NCBI GenBank assembly: GCA_017621795.1
Contig: JAGASJ010000014.1
Location: 1 to 52,967 of the forward strand
Length of the DNA stretch: 52,967 bases
Direction: 5' to 3'
Origin: Oscillospiraceae bacterium
Lineage (GTDB): Bacteria > Bacillota > Clostridia > Oscillospirales > Oscillospiraceae
The notes below the pieces were generated by a model, which had not been told where the DNA came from, made no database searches, and saw only the letters and a program-made list of their open reading frames with translations. Position numbers and translations under genes: made by a program. Of the stretch, positions 41,805 to 52,680 are shown one piece after another (position 1 is the stretch's first letter; the number at the start of each line of letters is the position of its first letter).

Positions 41805-43586
41805 ATGATATTCGGCAAGCATATCAACCGCTATTACCGCCGATTCTTCCATCTGTTGGTTTTCGGTCTGTTGTCCCTGATCATGGTGGACTATTTGCAG
41901 CTGGAGATCCCTGCGATGTACCAGCTGGTCATCAACGGCATCAACAACGGAGAAGTGCTGGTAGACGGTCAGATGGTTCCCTTTGATCTGCATTTTTTGG
42001 TACGGCATATCTGTACCCCTATGCTGGTCATTATTTTGCTGATTGTGTTGGGACGGTTTTTGTGGCGTATTTGCTTCTTTACCGCCGGCATTAGTGCGGA
42101 AAGCGACCTGCGCAATCGGATGTTCGACCACTGCAAGGACCTGTCTCAATCCTATTACCACGAAAACAATGTGGGTAATCTGATGAGCCTGTACACCAAC
42201 GACCTGGATACCTTTCAGGAGTGCTATTCCTGGGGTATTATGGAGTTTTTTGATGCCACATTTTTAGGGGCTCTGGCCATCATCAAAATGTGGAAAATGG
42301 ACCCTCTGCTCACCGGTCTCGCCCTGATCCCCATGGGCTTTTTGATGGCAAGCTCCATCGTGGTAGGGAACTATATGTCCAAAAAGTGGGAAAAGCGGCA
42401 AGAGGCCTTTTCCAATCTCTCCGACTTCGCCCAGGAGAGCTTCTCCGGCATCGCCGTCATCAAGGCCTTCGTAAAAGAGGGCAAGGAGCTTTGGGCATTT
42501 AAAAAGCTCAACAGAGAGAACGAGGAAGCCAACATCTCCTTTACCAAAAGCTCGGTGCTGTTTCGTATTTTGGTAATGTCCTTTGTAGAAAGCGTTATTT
42601 GCATCATTTTAGGCTACGGCGGCTACCTGGTGTACAAGGGTACCTTTAATGCCGGTCAGCTGATGGAGTTTATCGGCTACTTTAACGCCATTATATGGCC
42701 CATTATGGCGGTAGCGGACCTGATCGATATGACCAGCCGCGGCCGTGCCTCCGTCAAACGCATCTCCGAGCTTTTGGATGCCAAAAAGGACGTGGTAGAC
42801 CGTCCCGACGTGACGCCCCTGAAAAACATCCGGGGCAGTGTGGAATTTCGGAATTTGGACTTCTGCTATCCGGACGGAGAATTTAACGCCCTGCATAATG
42901 TTTCCTTCACCATCAACGCCGGTGAGAACATCGGCCTTGTAGGCCGCACCGGCTCCGGCAAGACCACCCTGGTCGACCTGATCCTGCGCACCTATAATGT
43001 GCCCGACGGCACCGTCTTTATTGACGGCCACGACGTCAACACCGTGCCCATTCAGGACGTGCGCGCCGGCTGTGCCTACGTTCCCCAGGACAATTTCCTG
43101 TTCTCCGACACCATCTATAACAACATCGGCTTCGCCTCCGACAACCGCTCCTGTGACGCGGTGGTGCAGGCGGCAGTTTTGGCAGATGTGGACGGCAACA
43201 TCCGGGAATTTTCCAAGGGCTATAAAACGGTGCTGGGCGAACGGGGCGTTACCGTCTCCGGCGGTCAGAAGCAGCGCATTTCTATTGCCCGCGCACTGAT
43301 GAAGGACGCACCCATTCTGATTTTGGACGACTCGGTCTCCGCGGTGGATACCAAAACCGAGCGCACCATTTTGCAAAACCTGCGGCAGACCCGTCAGGGC
43401 AAAACCACCATCCTGATCGCCCACCGTATTTCCACCATTGAACAGATGGATAAGATCCTGTTCATTGACGAGGGCTCTGTCTCCGGCTTCGATACCCACG
43501 AACGGCTGTACGAGACCAACCGCGCCTATCAAAAAATGGTGGATCTGCAGCGGTTAGAGGAGGAAGGAGGTGCCCACAATGTCTGA
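41805..43586 (+). CDS. ABC exporter half-transporter, degenerate-site subunit
   Basis: 593 residues: six membrane helices (about 1-320), then the nucleotide-binding domain. It has Walker A GRTGSGKTT, signature VSGGQKQR and Walker B ILILDD with D in place of the catalytic Glu (DDSVSAVD). This pairs it with the downstream subunit as a heterodimeric exporter like BmrC/BmrD or TM287/288, in which one ATP site is degenerate. Such exporters move drugs or lipids. The chosen ATG has GAAGGAG; the frame upstream runs through the NUDIX terminator and is not used. A TATAAT lies at 41750. It overlaps the next gene by 8 bases. Confidence 0.93.
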   Translation: MIFGKHINRYYRRFFHLLVFGLLSLIMVDYLQLEIPAMYQLVINGINNGEVLVDGQMVPFDLHFLVRHICTPMLVIILLIVLGRFLWRICFFTAGISAESDLRNRMFDHCKDLSQSYYHENNVGNLMSLYTNDLDTFQECYSWGIMEFFDATFLGALAIIKMWKMDPLLTGLALIPMGFLMASSIVVGNYMSKKWEKRQEAFSNLSDFAQESFSGIAVIKAFVKEGKELWAFKKLNRENEEANISFTKSSVLFRILVMSFVESVICIILGYGGYLVYKGTFNAGQLMEFIGYFNAIIWPIMAVADLIDMTSRGRASVKRISELLDAKKDVVDRPDVTPLKNIRGSVEFRNLDFCYPDGEFNALHNVSFTINAGENIGLVGRTGSGKTTLVDLILRTYNVPDGTVFIDGHDVNTVPIQDVRAGCAYVPQDNFLFSDTIYNNIGFASDNRSCDAVVQAAVLADVDGNIREFSKGYKTVLGERGVTVSGGQKQRISIARALMKDAPILILDDSVSAVDTKTERTILQNLRQTRQGKTTILIAHRISTIEQMDKILFIDEGSVSGFDTHERLYETNRAYQKMVDLQRLEEEGGAHNV

Positions 43587-45465
43587 TTACTTTCCTGTTT
43601 TAATGGTCGCCGCCATCATCCTTCTTTTTACCGCGGCGTTTGTCATTGCATACGCAAGGCTGAAAAAAGCCACCGCCAAGGACGAAAAGGACCGCACCAT
43701 GTCCGACCGGGAGATCATTGGGCGTCTACTGAACTTTGCAAAGCCCTATAAAAAGCAGTTTGCGCTGGTGCTCATCATAATGCTGATCTCCATTGGCTAC
43801 GACCTGCTCTCCCCCATCCTGGTGGGCAACATTCAGAATTTGGTCAAGGGTTCATTTACCCTGAATGTACTGTTTGCCCGTGTTGCTGTCTATGCCGGCA
43901 TTTTGGTGGTCTCTCTGGTGAGTATGTATCTGCAGACCATGATTTTGCAGAAGGTGGGGCAGAAGATCCTCTCCGACCTGCGTCTGAGCGTCTTTACCCA
44001 CATTGAAAGCCTGTCCCACGAACAGCTCAACAACATCCCCGTAGGCAAGCTGGTCACCCGTGTTACCAACGATACCAACGGCATTTCTATGATGTTCACC
44101 AACGTACTGGTTACGATGGTCAAAAACGTGATGGTCATTTTCGGCGTATTCGGTGCCATGCTCACCGTGAACTTGGCGCTGGCGCTGGTGGTAAGCTGCT
44201 TTGTGCCCTTTGTGGTGCTGTTTACGGTGATATTCCGTAAATTCTCCCGCAAAGCCCACCAAAATGTTACCGATGCCCGCACCGAGCTGAACACCTTCCT
44301 GTCTGAAAATCTCTCCGGCATTAAGATCACCCAGATCTTTAATCGGGAAGCAGAAAAAATGCAGGCCTTTATGGAACGTAGCCGGGCGCTGCAAAAGGCG
44401 AAACGGCAGAGAATGTTCGTTTTCGGCATTTTCCGTCCCATGGTGTATATGCTGCATATCAGCTGTGTGCTGTGCATTTTGTATTTTGGCAGCCGCAGTT
44501 ATTTGGAGGGCTGGTCCTTCCTGGGTCAGACCATCACCAGCGGCACCGTCGTGACCTTCTATCTGTACGCCTCCCGCTTCTTTGACCCCATTCAGACCCT
44601 CTCCGAGCACTTCGACACCCTGCAGTCCGCCTTCGCCTCCGCCGAAAAGATCTTCGCCGTGATGGATATGGTGCCTCAGGTCGTAGACAGTCCCGACGCC
44701 ATCGAGCTGGAGCATATTGAGGGTAGAATCGAATTTAAGGACGTTTGGTTTGCCTACAAGCCGGACGAATGGGTCTTAAAGGGCGTCAGCTTTACCGTCG
44801 AACCCCGTCAGACCGTGGCTTTCGTGGGCTCCACCGGCTCCGGTAAGACCACCATTTTGTCCCTGATCTGCCGCAACTACGATATTCAGAAGGGTCAGAT
44901 CCTCATTGACGGCATCGACATCAAGAAAATCAAGATTTCCTCTCTGCGCCGCCATTTCGGGCAGATGCTTCAGGACGTATTTTTGTTCACAGGCACCATT
45001 CGCAGCAACATTCTTTTGCGCAAGGAGGATGTGAGCGACGAGGAGGTTTGGCAGGCTTGTGAGTATGTAAACGCGGACCGCTTTATTAAGAAGCTGGATA
45101 AGGGCCTGGACGATGTAGTCCGTGAACGGGGCAACAACTTCTCCTCCGGTCAGCGGCAGCTATTAAGCTTCGCCCGCACCATCGTCCATAAGCCGTCTGT
45201 GATGATCTTGGACGAGGCCACCGCCAATATCGACACCGAAACAGAGGTGCTGATCCAGGACTCCCTGGAAAAAATGAAGAATATCGGAACCATGCTGATC
45301 GTGGCGCACCGTCTGTCCACCATCCAGCACGCAGACAACATCATCCTGCTGTCCCACGGGCAGATTATGGAGCAGGGCAACCATCAGGCACTCTTGCATC
45401 AGAAGGGTCGCTACTACAATCTGTATACCCTGCAGTTTAACAAACAACAATTGGAGCAGTCCTGA
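43579..45465 (+). CDS. ABC exporter half-transporter, catalytic subunit
   Basis: 628 residues. An extra N-terminal membrane helix (YFPVLMVAAIILLFTAAFVIAY) precedes the six-helix core. The nucleotide-binding domain has Walker A GSTGSGKTT, a non-canonical signature FSSGQ, and Walker B VMILDEA with the catalytic Glu, then H-loop VAHRLS. The canonical Glu and odd signature complement the partner upstream, so they form one heterodimer. The start at 43579 has AGGAAGGAGG; the frame opens three codons earlier. The substrate is unknown. Confidence 0.93.
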   Translation: MSDYFPVLMVAAIILLFTAAFVIAYARLKKATAKDEKDRTMSDREIIGRLLNFAKPYKKQFALVLIIMLISIGYDLLSPILVGNIQNLVKGSFTLNVLFARVAVYAGILVVSLVSMYLQTMILQKVGQKILSDLRLSVFTHIESLSHEQLNNIPVGKLVTRVTNDTNGISMMFTNVLVTMVKNVMVIFGVFGAMLTVNLALALVVSCFVPFVVLFTVIFRKFSRKAHQNVTDARTELNTFLSENLSGIKITQIFNREAEKMQAFMERSRALQKAKRQRMFVFGIFRPMVYMLHISCVLCILYFGSRSYLEGWSFLGQTITSGTVVTFYLYASRFFDPIQTLSEHFDTLQSAFASAEKIFAVMDMVPQVVDSPDAIELEHIEGRIEFKDVWFAYKPDEWVLKGVSFTVEPRQTVAFVGSTGSGKTTILSLICRNYDIQKGQILIDGIDIKKIKISSLRRHFGQMLQDVFLFTGTIRSNILLRKEDVSDEEVWQACEYVNADRFIKKLDKGLDDVVRERGNNFSSGQRQLLSFARTIVHKPSVMILDEATANIDTETEVLIQDSLEKMKNIGTMLIVAHRLSTIQHADNIILLSHGQIMEQGNHQALLHQKGRYYNLYTLQFNKQQLEQS

Positions 45466-46863
<1,398 letters not shown>

Positions 46864-46898
46864 ACCTGCATACCAATTCCAATCCGTAGGGAACCAAC

Positions 46899-47044
46899 GC
46901 CTCCCCTGCAGGGGAGGTGGCTCGCCGTAAGGCGAGACGGAGGGGTTAACGGAGTCTTCGTTTATCATATCCTTGTAGCTCTGTAAACCCCTCAGTCATA
47001 TTGTCTAAAATCGGCAATATGCCAGATCCCCTACAGGGGAGCCG
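46899..47044. repeat. MITE-like element with complementary arms
   Basis: In the 356-base gap after gdhA. The left arm (46899-46947) has CTCCCCTGCAGGGGAG, GGCTCGCCGTAAGGCGAG and GGAGGGGTT. The right arm (46985-47044) has AACCCCTCAGTCA, an AT hairpin and CCCCTACAGGGGAGCC. The arms pair with each other over most of their length. There is no coding capacity. Such CTCCCCTGCAGGGGAGG elements are frequent in gut Clostridia. The rest of the gap (47045-47219) holds nothing I can identify beyond fragments. Confidence 0.65.
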
Positions 47045-47219
47045 TAAATAACCCTCCCAGTATGGTAATGACAAAGTAAACTTTTAACTGAAACAAGGTG
47101 CTACGAGCTTTTACGGTAGGTCTATGGTATACGGGCAAACGGATCGCCGCTGATCGCTTCGCGCCTGCGGCAATGACGAAACATTTTCAATTACGCAGAT
47201 GAAGAAGGAACTAAAAGGT

Positions 47220-48176
47220 ATGAAAATAAAAAGATTACTGTCGTGGCTGCTGGTCTTTGTGCTGTGCTTTGCTCTGTGTGCTTGCAAGGATGCTTCCCAG
47301 GACCAAAGCAGCACTTCCCAGGAAACAAAGCCTCTGCTGTATCGGGTTACCGATGAAGACGGCCATGTGCTTTGGCTGTTCGGCTCTATTCATGTAGGAC
47401 GGGAGGATTATTACCCGCTTCCGGAGTATGTGATGAATGCCTTTGACGGTGCGGACAGTCTGGCGGTGGAAGTGGATATCATCGCTTTTGAAGGGGATAT
47501 GGGCCTTCAGATGGAGACCCTGATGCCCCTCATGTACATGGACGGCAGCTCCATTAAAGACCACATCTCCCAGGAGCTTTACGACCAGGCCGTGGAAGCC
47601 TTTGAGGGCTTTGATACCTATATGTCGGCACTGGATCTGTACTGCCCCGCATTTTGGAGCAGTATGCTGGAATCCCTGCTGATCGAACAGCTGGGCGCAG
47701 ACATCTATCTGGGCATTGATCGGCATTTGCTGGAAAAAGCCAAGGAAAATCAAAAGCCCATCCTGGAGATCGAATCCGCCGCGTCCCAATATCAAATGCT
47801 GGCCGGCTTCTCTGATGAATTGCAGACGTTTATGCTGGAAAACTCCGTGCAAATGTGCCAAAATCAGGCTGCGGCCTGGATGGATCTGAATCTGATGATG
47901 GACTTGTGGGCATCCGGCAATGAGCAGAACTTTGCTACATACCTGGCCGGCTCTGACGAAAATATGACCGACGAAGAAAAGGCATTATACGAAGAATATA
48001 ATCAAGCCTTGCTCACAGACCGAAATCTGCAGATGGCAGAGTTTGCACGGGACGCACTACTCTCCGGCGACGAGGTGTTTATCTGCGTAGGTGCTGCTCA
48101 CGTGATCGGCGAAGGCTCTGTGTCCCAGCTGATGGCCCAGTGGGGCTACACCGTGGAACAAGTCGTGGCGGAATAA
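47220..48176 (+). CDS. TraB/GumN-family lipoprotein
   Basis: 318 residues. The signal peptide MKIKRLLSWLLVFVLCFALCAC ends in a lipobox. The mature protein shows the TraB/GumN pattern: LWLFGSIHVG near the start (GxxH), D-SLAVEVD, and the C-terminal FICVGAAHVIGEGSVSQLMAQWGYTVEQV (GxxH..G). The family shares a fold with the Tiki proteases, which use these His/Glu residues with a metal. An in-frame ATG seven codons upstream is also possible. It may act on a surface peptide; the substrate is unknown. Confidence 0.88.
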   Translation: MKIKRLLSWLLVFVLCFALCACKDASQDQSSTSQETKPLLYRVTDEDGHVLWLFGSIHVGREDYYPLPEYVMNAFDGADSLAVEVDIIAFEGDMGLQMETLMPLMYMDGSSIKDHISQELYDQAVEAFEGFDTYMSALDLYCPAFWSSMLESLLIEQLGADIYLGIDRHLLEKAKENQKPILEIESAASQYQMLAGFSDELQTFMLENSVQMCQNQAAAWMDLNLMMDLWASGNEQNFATYLAGSDENMTDEEKALYEEYNQALLTDRNLQMAEFARDALLSGDEVFICVGAAHVIGEGSVSQLMAQWGYTVEQVVAE

Positions 48177-48187
48177 TCATTGCAAAT

Positions 48188-48218
48188 AAAAAATGCTGAC
48201 GAAAGTCAGCATTTTTTT
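48188..48218 (+). terminator. Terminator after the TraB/GumN gene
   Basis: Stem AAAAAATGCTGAC/GTCAGCATTTTTT with a GAAA loop and seven T, 11 bases after the stop. Confidence 0.92.
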
Positions 48219-48224
48219 ATTCGC

Positions 48225-48420
48225 ATCGATATAAATCCCTGACGGGATTTTCGATATTTCCCTTTGGGAATCGATATATGCTTCGCACTCGATATGCCCT
48301 GCGGGGCAAGAGGGATTTATATCGAACTCGTTGCCGCAAGGCAACATATCGCAATTCTGCAACGCAGAATTATATCGATTTTGCAAAGCAAAAATATCGA
48401 GCCGCAAAGCGGCATATCGA
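48225..48420. repeat. Hairpin array 3 (separator TCGATAT/ATATCGA)
   Basis: Four TCGATAT words (48226, 48251, 48271, 48289) are followed by five ATATCGA words (48319, 48346 as ATATCGC, 48372, 48394, 48414). The intervening perfect hairpins have distinct stems: AAATCCC/GGGATTT, TTCCC/GGGAA, TGC/GCA, GCCC/GGGC, GTTGCC/GGCAAC, AATTCTG/CAGAATT, TTTTGC/GCAAAA, GCCGC/GCGGC. At the turning point is GAGGGATTT (48310-48318), the reverse complement of the AAATCCCTC centre of array 1. It lies just after the TraB terminator; 48426-48500 holds nothing else identifiable. Confidence 0.85.
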
Positions 48421-48500
48421 CAAAACAAACACAGGGGGTCTTTTTAGGGGTGATGCAGGTGTCGTTCTCTGTGTAAATAGAAGCAGATATAATTCGCCTA

Positions 48501-48707
48501 TCATCGATTCATTTTCGGATTTTCTGTGCGGCCAAGCAAATAATCCACAGAAACATTAAAATAATTCGCGATTTTAATCAATTCATCAATCCCCGGCTCC
48601 CGTTCGCCGGTTTCGTAGCGGCTAATGGTATTTTGCGTCGTATGCAAATCGGTTGCCAATCGTAATTGAGAAAGACCTTTTCTTTTCCGTAATTCCTTTA
48701 ATCGCAC
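48501..48707 (-). CDS. XRE-family helix-turn-helix repressor
   Basis: 68 residues from a GTG start: MRLKELRKRKGLSQLRLATDLHTTQNTISRYETGEREPGIDELIKIANYFNVSVDYLLGRTE. This is a minimal single-domain XRE repressor. A GAGG lies about 10 bases before the GTG. It is divergent from the Cys/His-repeat membrane gene, with two palindromes between them. A close relative is at 24313, also divergent from a secreted/membrane protein, so the two modules look parallel. Confidence 0.88.
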   Translation of the reverse strand: MRLKELRKRKGLSQLRLATDLHTTQNTISRYETGEREPGIDELIKIANYFNVSVDYLLGRTENPKMNR

Positions 48708-48723
48708 ACAACCACATCCTCTC

Positions 48724-48776
48724 TTGACTTAATTATCCCATAGTGGTATAATTAAGATATCCCAATTTGGGATATC
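48724..48776 (+). promoter_or_regulatory. Promoter with two palindromic XRE operators
   Basis: TTGACT (48724-48729), 17-base spacer, TATAAT (48747-48752). Operator 1, TTATCCCATAGTGGTATAA (48733-48751), covers the spacer and -10. Operator 2 is a perfect 21-base palindrome with half-site GATATCCCAA (48756-48776), at about the transcription start. Binding at either would block the promoter; the divergent XRE protein is the likely ligand. Confidence 0.8.
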
Positions 48777-48795
48777 CATAAAAAGGAGTATTGAT

Positions 48796-49212
48796 ATGAA
48801 AAAGAAATTACCCTACATCATTGGAATTGCATTTGTAGCGATCAGCGTATGTGTTTTGCTTCTGTTGCTGAATAAATCCACTTGCTTGATAAATGATTGT
48901 GACAACCCCCCTATGTCCGGAAGCGAATACTGCAAGCACCACACTTGCAGCTTGGATGGCTGTAACGAACAGAAATCCCTTGAAGATGCATACTGTGGTA
49001 ATCACGGCTGTTTGGAGGATCACTGTACAGCACTGGTCATAGAGGATGAAAGAACCTCCTATTACTGCGAGGAACATCGTTGCAAAATCGGCAACTGCCC
49101 CGAACGCATATATGTTGGTGATCACTGTCTTATGCACAATTGCAGTGATGTATACTGTAATGAAGCAACGGACGAATATTACAGCTATTGCCCCAAGCAC
49201 CAAAGCAATTAA
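48796..49212 (+). CDS. Membrane-anchored protein with five Cys/His repeats
   Basis: 138 residues. An N-terminal membrane helix (LPYIIGIAFVAISVCVLLLLL) precedes five tandem units of about 20 residues with the pattern C-x(3-4)-C-x(8-11)-(Y)C-x2-H. Examples are CLINDCDNPPMSGSEYCKHH, CSLDGC...YCGNH, CLEDHC...YCEEH, CKIGNC...HCLMH and CSDVYC...YCPKH. Each unit could hold one zinc. I recognise no named family. An AAAAGGAG site precedes the ATG. It is controlled by the strong promoter with two XRE operators. Confidence 0.8.
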   Translation: MKKKLPYIIGIAFVAISVCVLLLLLNKSTCLINDCDNPPMSGSEYCKHHTCSLDGCNEQKSLEDAYCGNHGCLEDHCTALVIEDERTSYYCEEHRCKIGNCPERIYVGDHCLMHNCSDVYCNEATDEYYSYCPKHQSN

Positions 49213-49253
49213 AAGAAAAGAAACTCTTATAATATGAAACAGCGGGCGCACAA

Positions 49254-49283
49254 AAAGGCCGCAGTCGATCGACTGCGGCCTTT
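49254..49283 (-). terminator. gap terminator
   Basis: Stem AAGGCCGCAGTCGA/TCGACTGCGGCCTT with a TTTTT tail on the minus strand, 20 bases after the gap stop. It may also stop the convergent plus-strand gene. Confidence 0.85.
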
Positions 49284-49302
49284 GCCTGTTGAATTATAAT
49301 AA

Positions 49303-50319
49303 TTACAGCAGCTCAGCGAAGTGCTTGATGGTGCGGACCATCTGAGAAACGTAAGAGTTCTCGTTGTCGTACCAGGAAACAACCTGTACCTGGGTCTTGC
49401 CGTCGGGCAGAGCGCAAACCATGGTCTGAGTGGCATCGAACAGAGAGCCGTAGCGCATACCGATGATGTCGGAGGATACGATCTCGTCAGTGTTGTAGCC
49501 GAAGGACTCGGTAGCAGCAGCCTTCATAGCCTCGTTGATCTCGGCAACAGTCACGCTCTTGGAGCAAACAGCGTTCAAGATGGTGGTGGAGCCGGTGGGA
49601 GTGGGGATACGCTGAGCAGCGCCGATCAGCTTGCCGTTCAGCTCGGGGATAACCAGGCCGATGGCCTTGGCAGCGCCGGTGGAGTTGGGAACGATGTTCA
49701 CAGCACCTGCACGGCTGCGGCGCAGGTCACCCTTTCTCTGGGGACCGTCCAGGATCATCTGGTCGCCGGTGTAAGCGTGGATGGTGCACATAATGCCGGA
49801 CTCGATGGAAGCCAGGTCGTTCAGAGCCTTTGCCATGGGAGCCAAGCAGTTGGTGGTGCAGGAAGCAGCGGAAATGATGTTGTCTTCCTTGGTCAGAGTG
49901 TTGTGGTTGACGTTGTAAACGATGGTGGGCAGATCGTTACCTGCGGGAGCAGAGATCACGACCTTCTTGGCGCCGGCGTCGATGTGTGCCTGAGCCTTGG
50001 CCTTGGAAGTGTAGAAGCCGGTGCACTCCAGCACAACGTCTACATTCAGCTCGCCCCAGGGCAGCTCGGCAGCATTTGCCTTTGCGTAGATGGTGATCTT
50101 CTTGCCATCGACAACAATGTGGTCGTCACCGGCCTCAACAACGTGACCCTGAGCAGCGTAATTGCCCTGAGTGGAGTCGTACTTCAGCAGGTGAGCCAGC
50201 ATAGCGGGAGAGGTCAGATCGTTGATTGCGACAACTTCATAACCCTCAGCACCGAACATCTGACGGAAAGCCAGACGGCCGATACGGCCAAAGCCGTTAA
50301 TAGCAACTTTTACAGACAT
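49303..50319 (-). CDS. gap: Glyceraldehyde-3-phosphate dehydrogenase
   Basis: 338 residues. NAD-binding INGFGRIGR with NDL (D34) favours NAD. The catalytic Cys is C154 in [12 protein letters not shown], with the His in HAYTGDQ and the substrate site [12 protein letters not shown]. It carries the phosphorylating oxidation of glyceraldehyde 3-phosphate in glycolysis. The start MSVKVAING has GGAGG; the frame extends five codons upstream through it. Monocistronic with its own promoter and terminator. Codon use is strongly biased, as for a highly expressed gene. Confidence 0.97.
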   Translation of the reverse strand: MSVKVAINGFGRIGRLAFRQMFGAEGYEVVAINDLTSPAMLAHLLKYDSTQGNYAAQGHVVEAGDDHIVVDGKKITIYAKANAAELPWGELNVDVVLECTGFYTSKAKAQAHIDAGAKKVVISAPAGNDLPTIVYNVNHNTLTKEDNIISAASCTTNCLAPMAKALNDLASIESGIMCTIHAYTGDQMILDGPQRKGDLRRSRAGAVNIVPNSTGAAKAIGLVIPELNGKLIGAAQRIPTPTGSTTILNAVCSKSVTVAEINEAMKAAATESFGYNTDEIVSSDIIGMRYGSLFDATQTMVCALPDGKTQVQVVSWYDNENSYVSQMVRTIKHFAELL

Positions 50320-50398
50320 TTTTTGTTCCTCCAATTTTATTGCTGTATCATTACAGCATTTTTTACATGTGTGACGGGGAAAAGACCCATACAGCGTT

Positions 50399-50427
50399 AT
50401 TATACAACAAACAGGCTTTGTTGTAAA
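50399..50427 (-). promoter_or_regulatory. gap promoter
   Basis: Minus-strand TTTACA (50422-50427), 17-base spacer, TATAAT (50399-50404). Confidence 0.75.
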
Positions 50428-50449
50428 GTAGGGAAAATGTAAAATTCTA

Positions 50450-51667
50450 TCATTTTATCTGCTGTTTTCTATGATTTTTGCCTAAAATTGATACTTCCTG
50501 CAAACCGTGCACAGACTGGGCCGCATCTTCAAAAAAGCGGACGATTTGCCCGCGGGTGGCATGGACCGTGCCCTGAACAGCCTCTTTTTTTCCGCCGCCC
50601 CGCCCGTTTAAGCTTTGGATCGCCTGCTTGCCAAAAACCGAAACATCCGTATGCTCTGAATAGATGCAAATGCTGTAGACGGCATCATCACTGCCGCTGC
50701 ACACCACACTAACCGCCGCATATTGGCCGATCGCCTGCGCCAGATCCCGCACGCCGCCACTATTTAAGCCTTCTTCAAAGTGCAGTGCAAGGCTCTGCCC
50801 TGCATAGCCTGCGGCAACGTACTCAAACACCTTTTTCTGCAGGGCACCTGCCCGATATTTTTCCTCACTGCAATGTGTCTGCAGGCTTTGCACTGCCGCC
50901 GCGGTTTCCGGCATTTTGGCAGAGAGCAGACGGGAGATCTCCCGATTTTGTCCAAATATATGGGCCATATAACGGTAGGCCCGCTGACCGCATACCAGTT
51001 CCAGCCGCACACCGCCTCTTAAAGCGACGCAGGAGAGAATTTTGATAAGTCCCACCTGACCGGTAAATGCCACGTGAATGCCACAGCAGGCGCAAATGTC
51101 GCCCCCCGGAATCTCCACGATCCGTACCGGCCAGGGCAGTGCCCGCTTGGTGCGGTAGGGTATATGGGGCAGCTCCTCCCGCGCCGGATAGTAGCAATGC
51201 ACCGGCAAATTCTGCCATATCAAGGCGTTGGCTTCCTCTTCCAGTGCCCACAGATCCTCCGAAGGGATGGGGCCGTCAAAATCCACCTCCATCACATCCT
51301 TGCCCACGTGGAAGCCGGAATTTTGGTAGCCGTATTTTTTAAAGATCAGGCCGGAGAGGATATGCTCCCCGGTGTGCTGCTGCATCAGATCAAAGCGCCG
51401 CTGCCATTGCACACAGCCATCCACAAGCGCCCCCGGTTCCAGCGCACAGTCGCACAGATGCACCACCTGCTCTTCCTTTTCCTGCACGTCCAGCACCTGC
51501 GCTGTGCCCAGGGTGCCCAGATCACAGGCCTGTCCACCGCCCTCCGGATAAAAGGCAGTGCGGTCCAAAATTACCTCATAGCCCGTTCCTGTGGGGGTGC
51601 AGCTTAAAACCGTGGCGGTAAATGCGGTTTGCTGTCCGTCCTCGTAATACAGCCTTCTTGTTGCCAT
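50450..51667 (-). CDS. AlaX-type alanyl-tRNA editing protein with DHHA1 domain
   Basis: 405 residues. The AlaRS-like editing domain has the zinc motifs HTGEH (H98, H102) and CACCGIH (C195, H199), plus [11 protein letters not shown]-terminal DHHA1 domain (about 300-400, [14 protein letters not shown]) completes the AlaX-L form. It hydrolyses Ser- or Gly-tRNA-Ala in trans. The start [10 protein letters not shown] has GAAGGAGG; the frame extends 11 codons further. It has its own promoter, back to back with the ParB-like gene. Confidence 0.93.
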   Translation of the reverse strand: MATRRLYYEDGQQTAFTATVLSCTPTGTGYEVILDRTAFYPEGGGQACDLGTLGTAQVLDVQEKEEQVVHLCDCALEPGALVDGCVQWQRRFDLMQQHTGEHILSGLIFKKYGYQNSGFHVGKDVMEVDFDGPIPSEDLWALEEEANALIWQNLPVHCYYPAREELPHIPYRTKRALPWPVRIVEIPGGDICACCGIHVAFTGQVGLIKILSCVALRGGVRLELVCGQRAYRYMAHIFGQNREISRLLSAKMPETAAAVQSLQTHCSEEKYRAGALQKKVFEYVAAGYAGQSLALHFEEGLNSGGVRDLAQAIGQYAAVSVVCSGSDDAVYSICIYSEHTDVSVFGKQAIQSLNGRGGGKKEAVQGTVHATRGQIVRFFEDAAQSVHGLQEVSILGKNHRKQQIK

Positions 51668-51758
51668 GGTATCCTCCTTCACAGAATATTCCTTCCGCAA
51701 AAAATCGGCACTACAAGCAACGCATCAAAATCCGTTGGAAGGAAAATAGTTTTGTATA

Positions 51759-51787
51759 ATTGTAGCACACAATGGGAAACGGTGCAA
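51759..51787 (-). promoter_or_regulatory. Promoter of the AlaX-type gene
   Basis: Minus-strand TTGCAC (51782-51787), 17-base spacer, TACAAT (51759-51764). No equally good promoter is seen for the plus-strand ParB-like gene. Confidence 0.65.
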
Positions 51788-51895
51788 CTTTCCATACCCA
51801 ATCTGTCGAGCAATTCTGTAAATTTTACCCCTCGTTTCGTGGCATTTTGAAGTCTTCTGCTTATAAAATGGAGAAAAAACCAAGGAGGAAGCACT

Positions 51896-52678
51896 ATGCA
51901 ATGCACCAAGATCAAAACCTATATGGAGACCGGACGGGTGGTTTTTCTCCCCGCCCGATCCATTCGACCCAACCCCACCCAGCCGCGAAAGATCTTTCGG
52001 GAGGAAAGCCTTTTAGAGCTGCGGGATAGCATTTTACGCCACGGCATCCTGCAGCCGCTGTCTGTGCGCCGCATCAGCGGCGGCTATGAGCTGATCGCCG
52101 GGGAACGGCGTCTGCGTGCCGGCATTATGGCCGGGCTGACGGAGATCCCCTGTATTGTGATGAATATGACCGATCAGGAATCCGGAATGGTGGCGCTGGT
52201 AGAAAATCTGCAGCGACAGGATTTGGATTTTATTGAGGAGGCCAGAGGGATCAGCCTACTGATGGAGCAGTGGAGTATGAGTCAGGAGCAAACCGCCCGT
52301 GTGCTGGGCAAAAGTCAAAGCGCTATTGCCAACAAGCTCCGTCTTCTGCGCCACAGCAGTCCGGTGCTGGACGCCCTGCGGCAGGCAGAACTGACCGAAC
52401 GGCACGCCCGGGCACTGCTGAAGATCCCCTCAGAATCGGAAAAGCTCAAGGCCATCGACTATATTGCCCGTGCCGGCCTGAGTGTGGCCAAAACCGAGCA
52501 ATACATCGAAGATCTGCTCAGCGAAAAACAGGAGCAGCCGCCCAAGGCGGATTTGGACCGCTTTATAAAATCCGTGACCCAAACATTGAGCCGCATCCAA
52601 AAAAGCGGCATCGCCGCCATCTCCGAACGGCGGGAAACAGACAGTCAGATCGTCCTGACCATCACCATCCCCAAATAA
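51896..52678 (+). CDS. ParB/Noc-family nucleoid protein
   Basis: 260 residues. The N-terminal CTPase domain has LPARSIRPNPTQPRKIF, LSVRRISGGYELIAGERRLRAG (the GERR motif binds CTP) and ALVENLQRQDL. The HTH is QEQTARVLGKSQSAIANKLRLLR, followed by LTERHARALLKI and a C-terminal dimerisation region. ParB binds parS for chromosome segregation; Noc is the paralogue that blocks division over the nucleoid and usually lacks an adjacent parA. No parA is visible, which slightly favours Noc, but the window ends soon after. AAGGAGG precedes the ATG. Confidence 0.9.
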   Translation: MQCTKIKTYMETGRVVFLPARSIRPNPTQPRKIFREESLLELRDSILRHGILQPLSVRRISGGYELIAGERRLRAGIMAGLTEIPCIVMNMTDQESGMVALVENLQRQDLDFIEEARGISLLMEQWSMSQEQTARVLGKSQSAIANKLRLLRHSSPVLDALRQAELTERHARALLKIPSESEKLKAIDYIARAGLSVAKTEQYIEDLLSEKQEQPPKADLDRFIKSVTQTLSRIQKSGIAAISERRETDSQIVLTITIPK

Positions 52679-52680
52679 CA

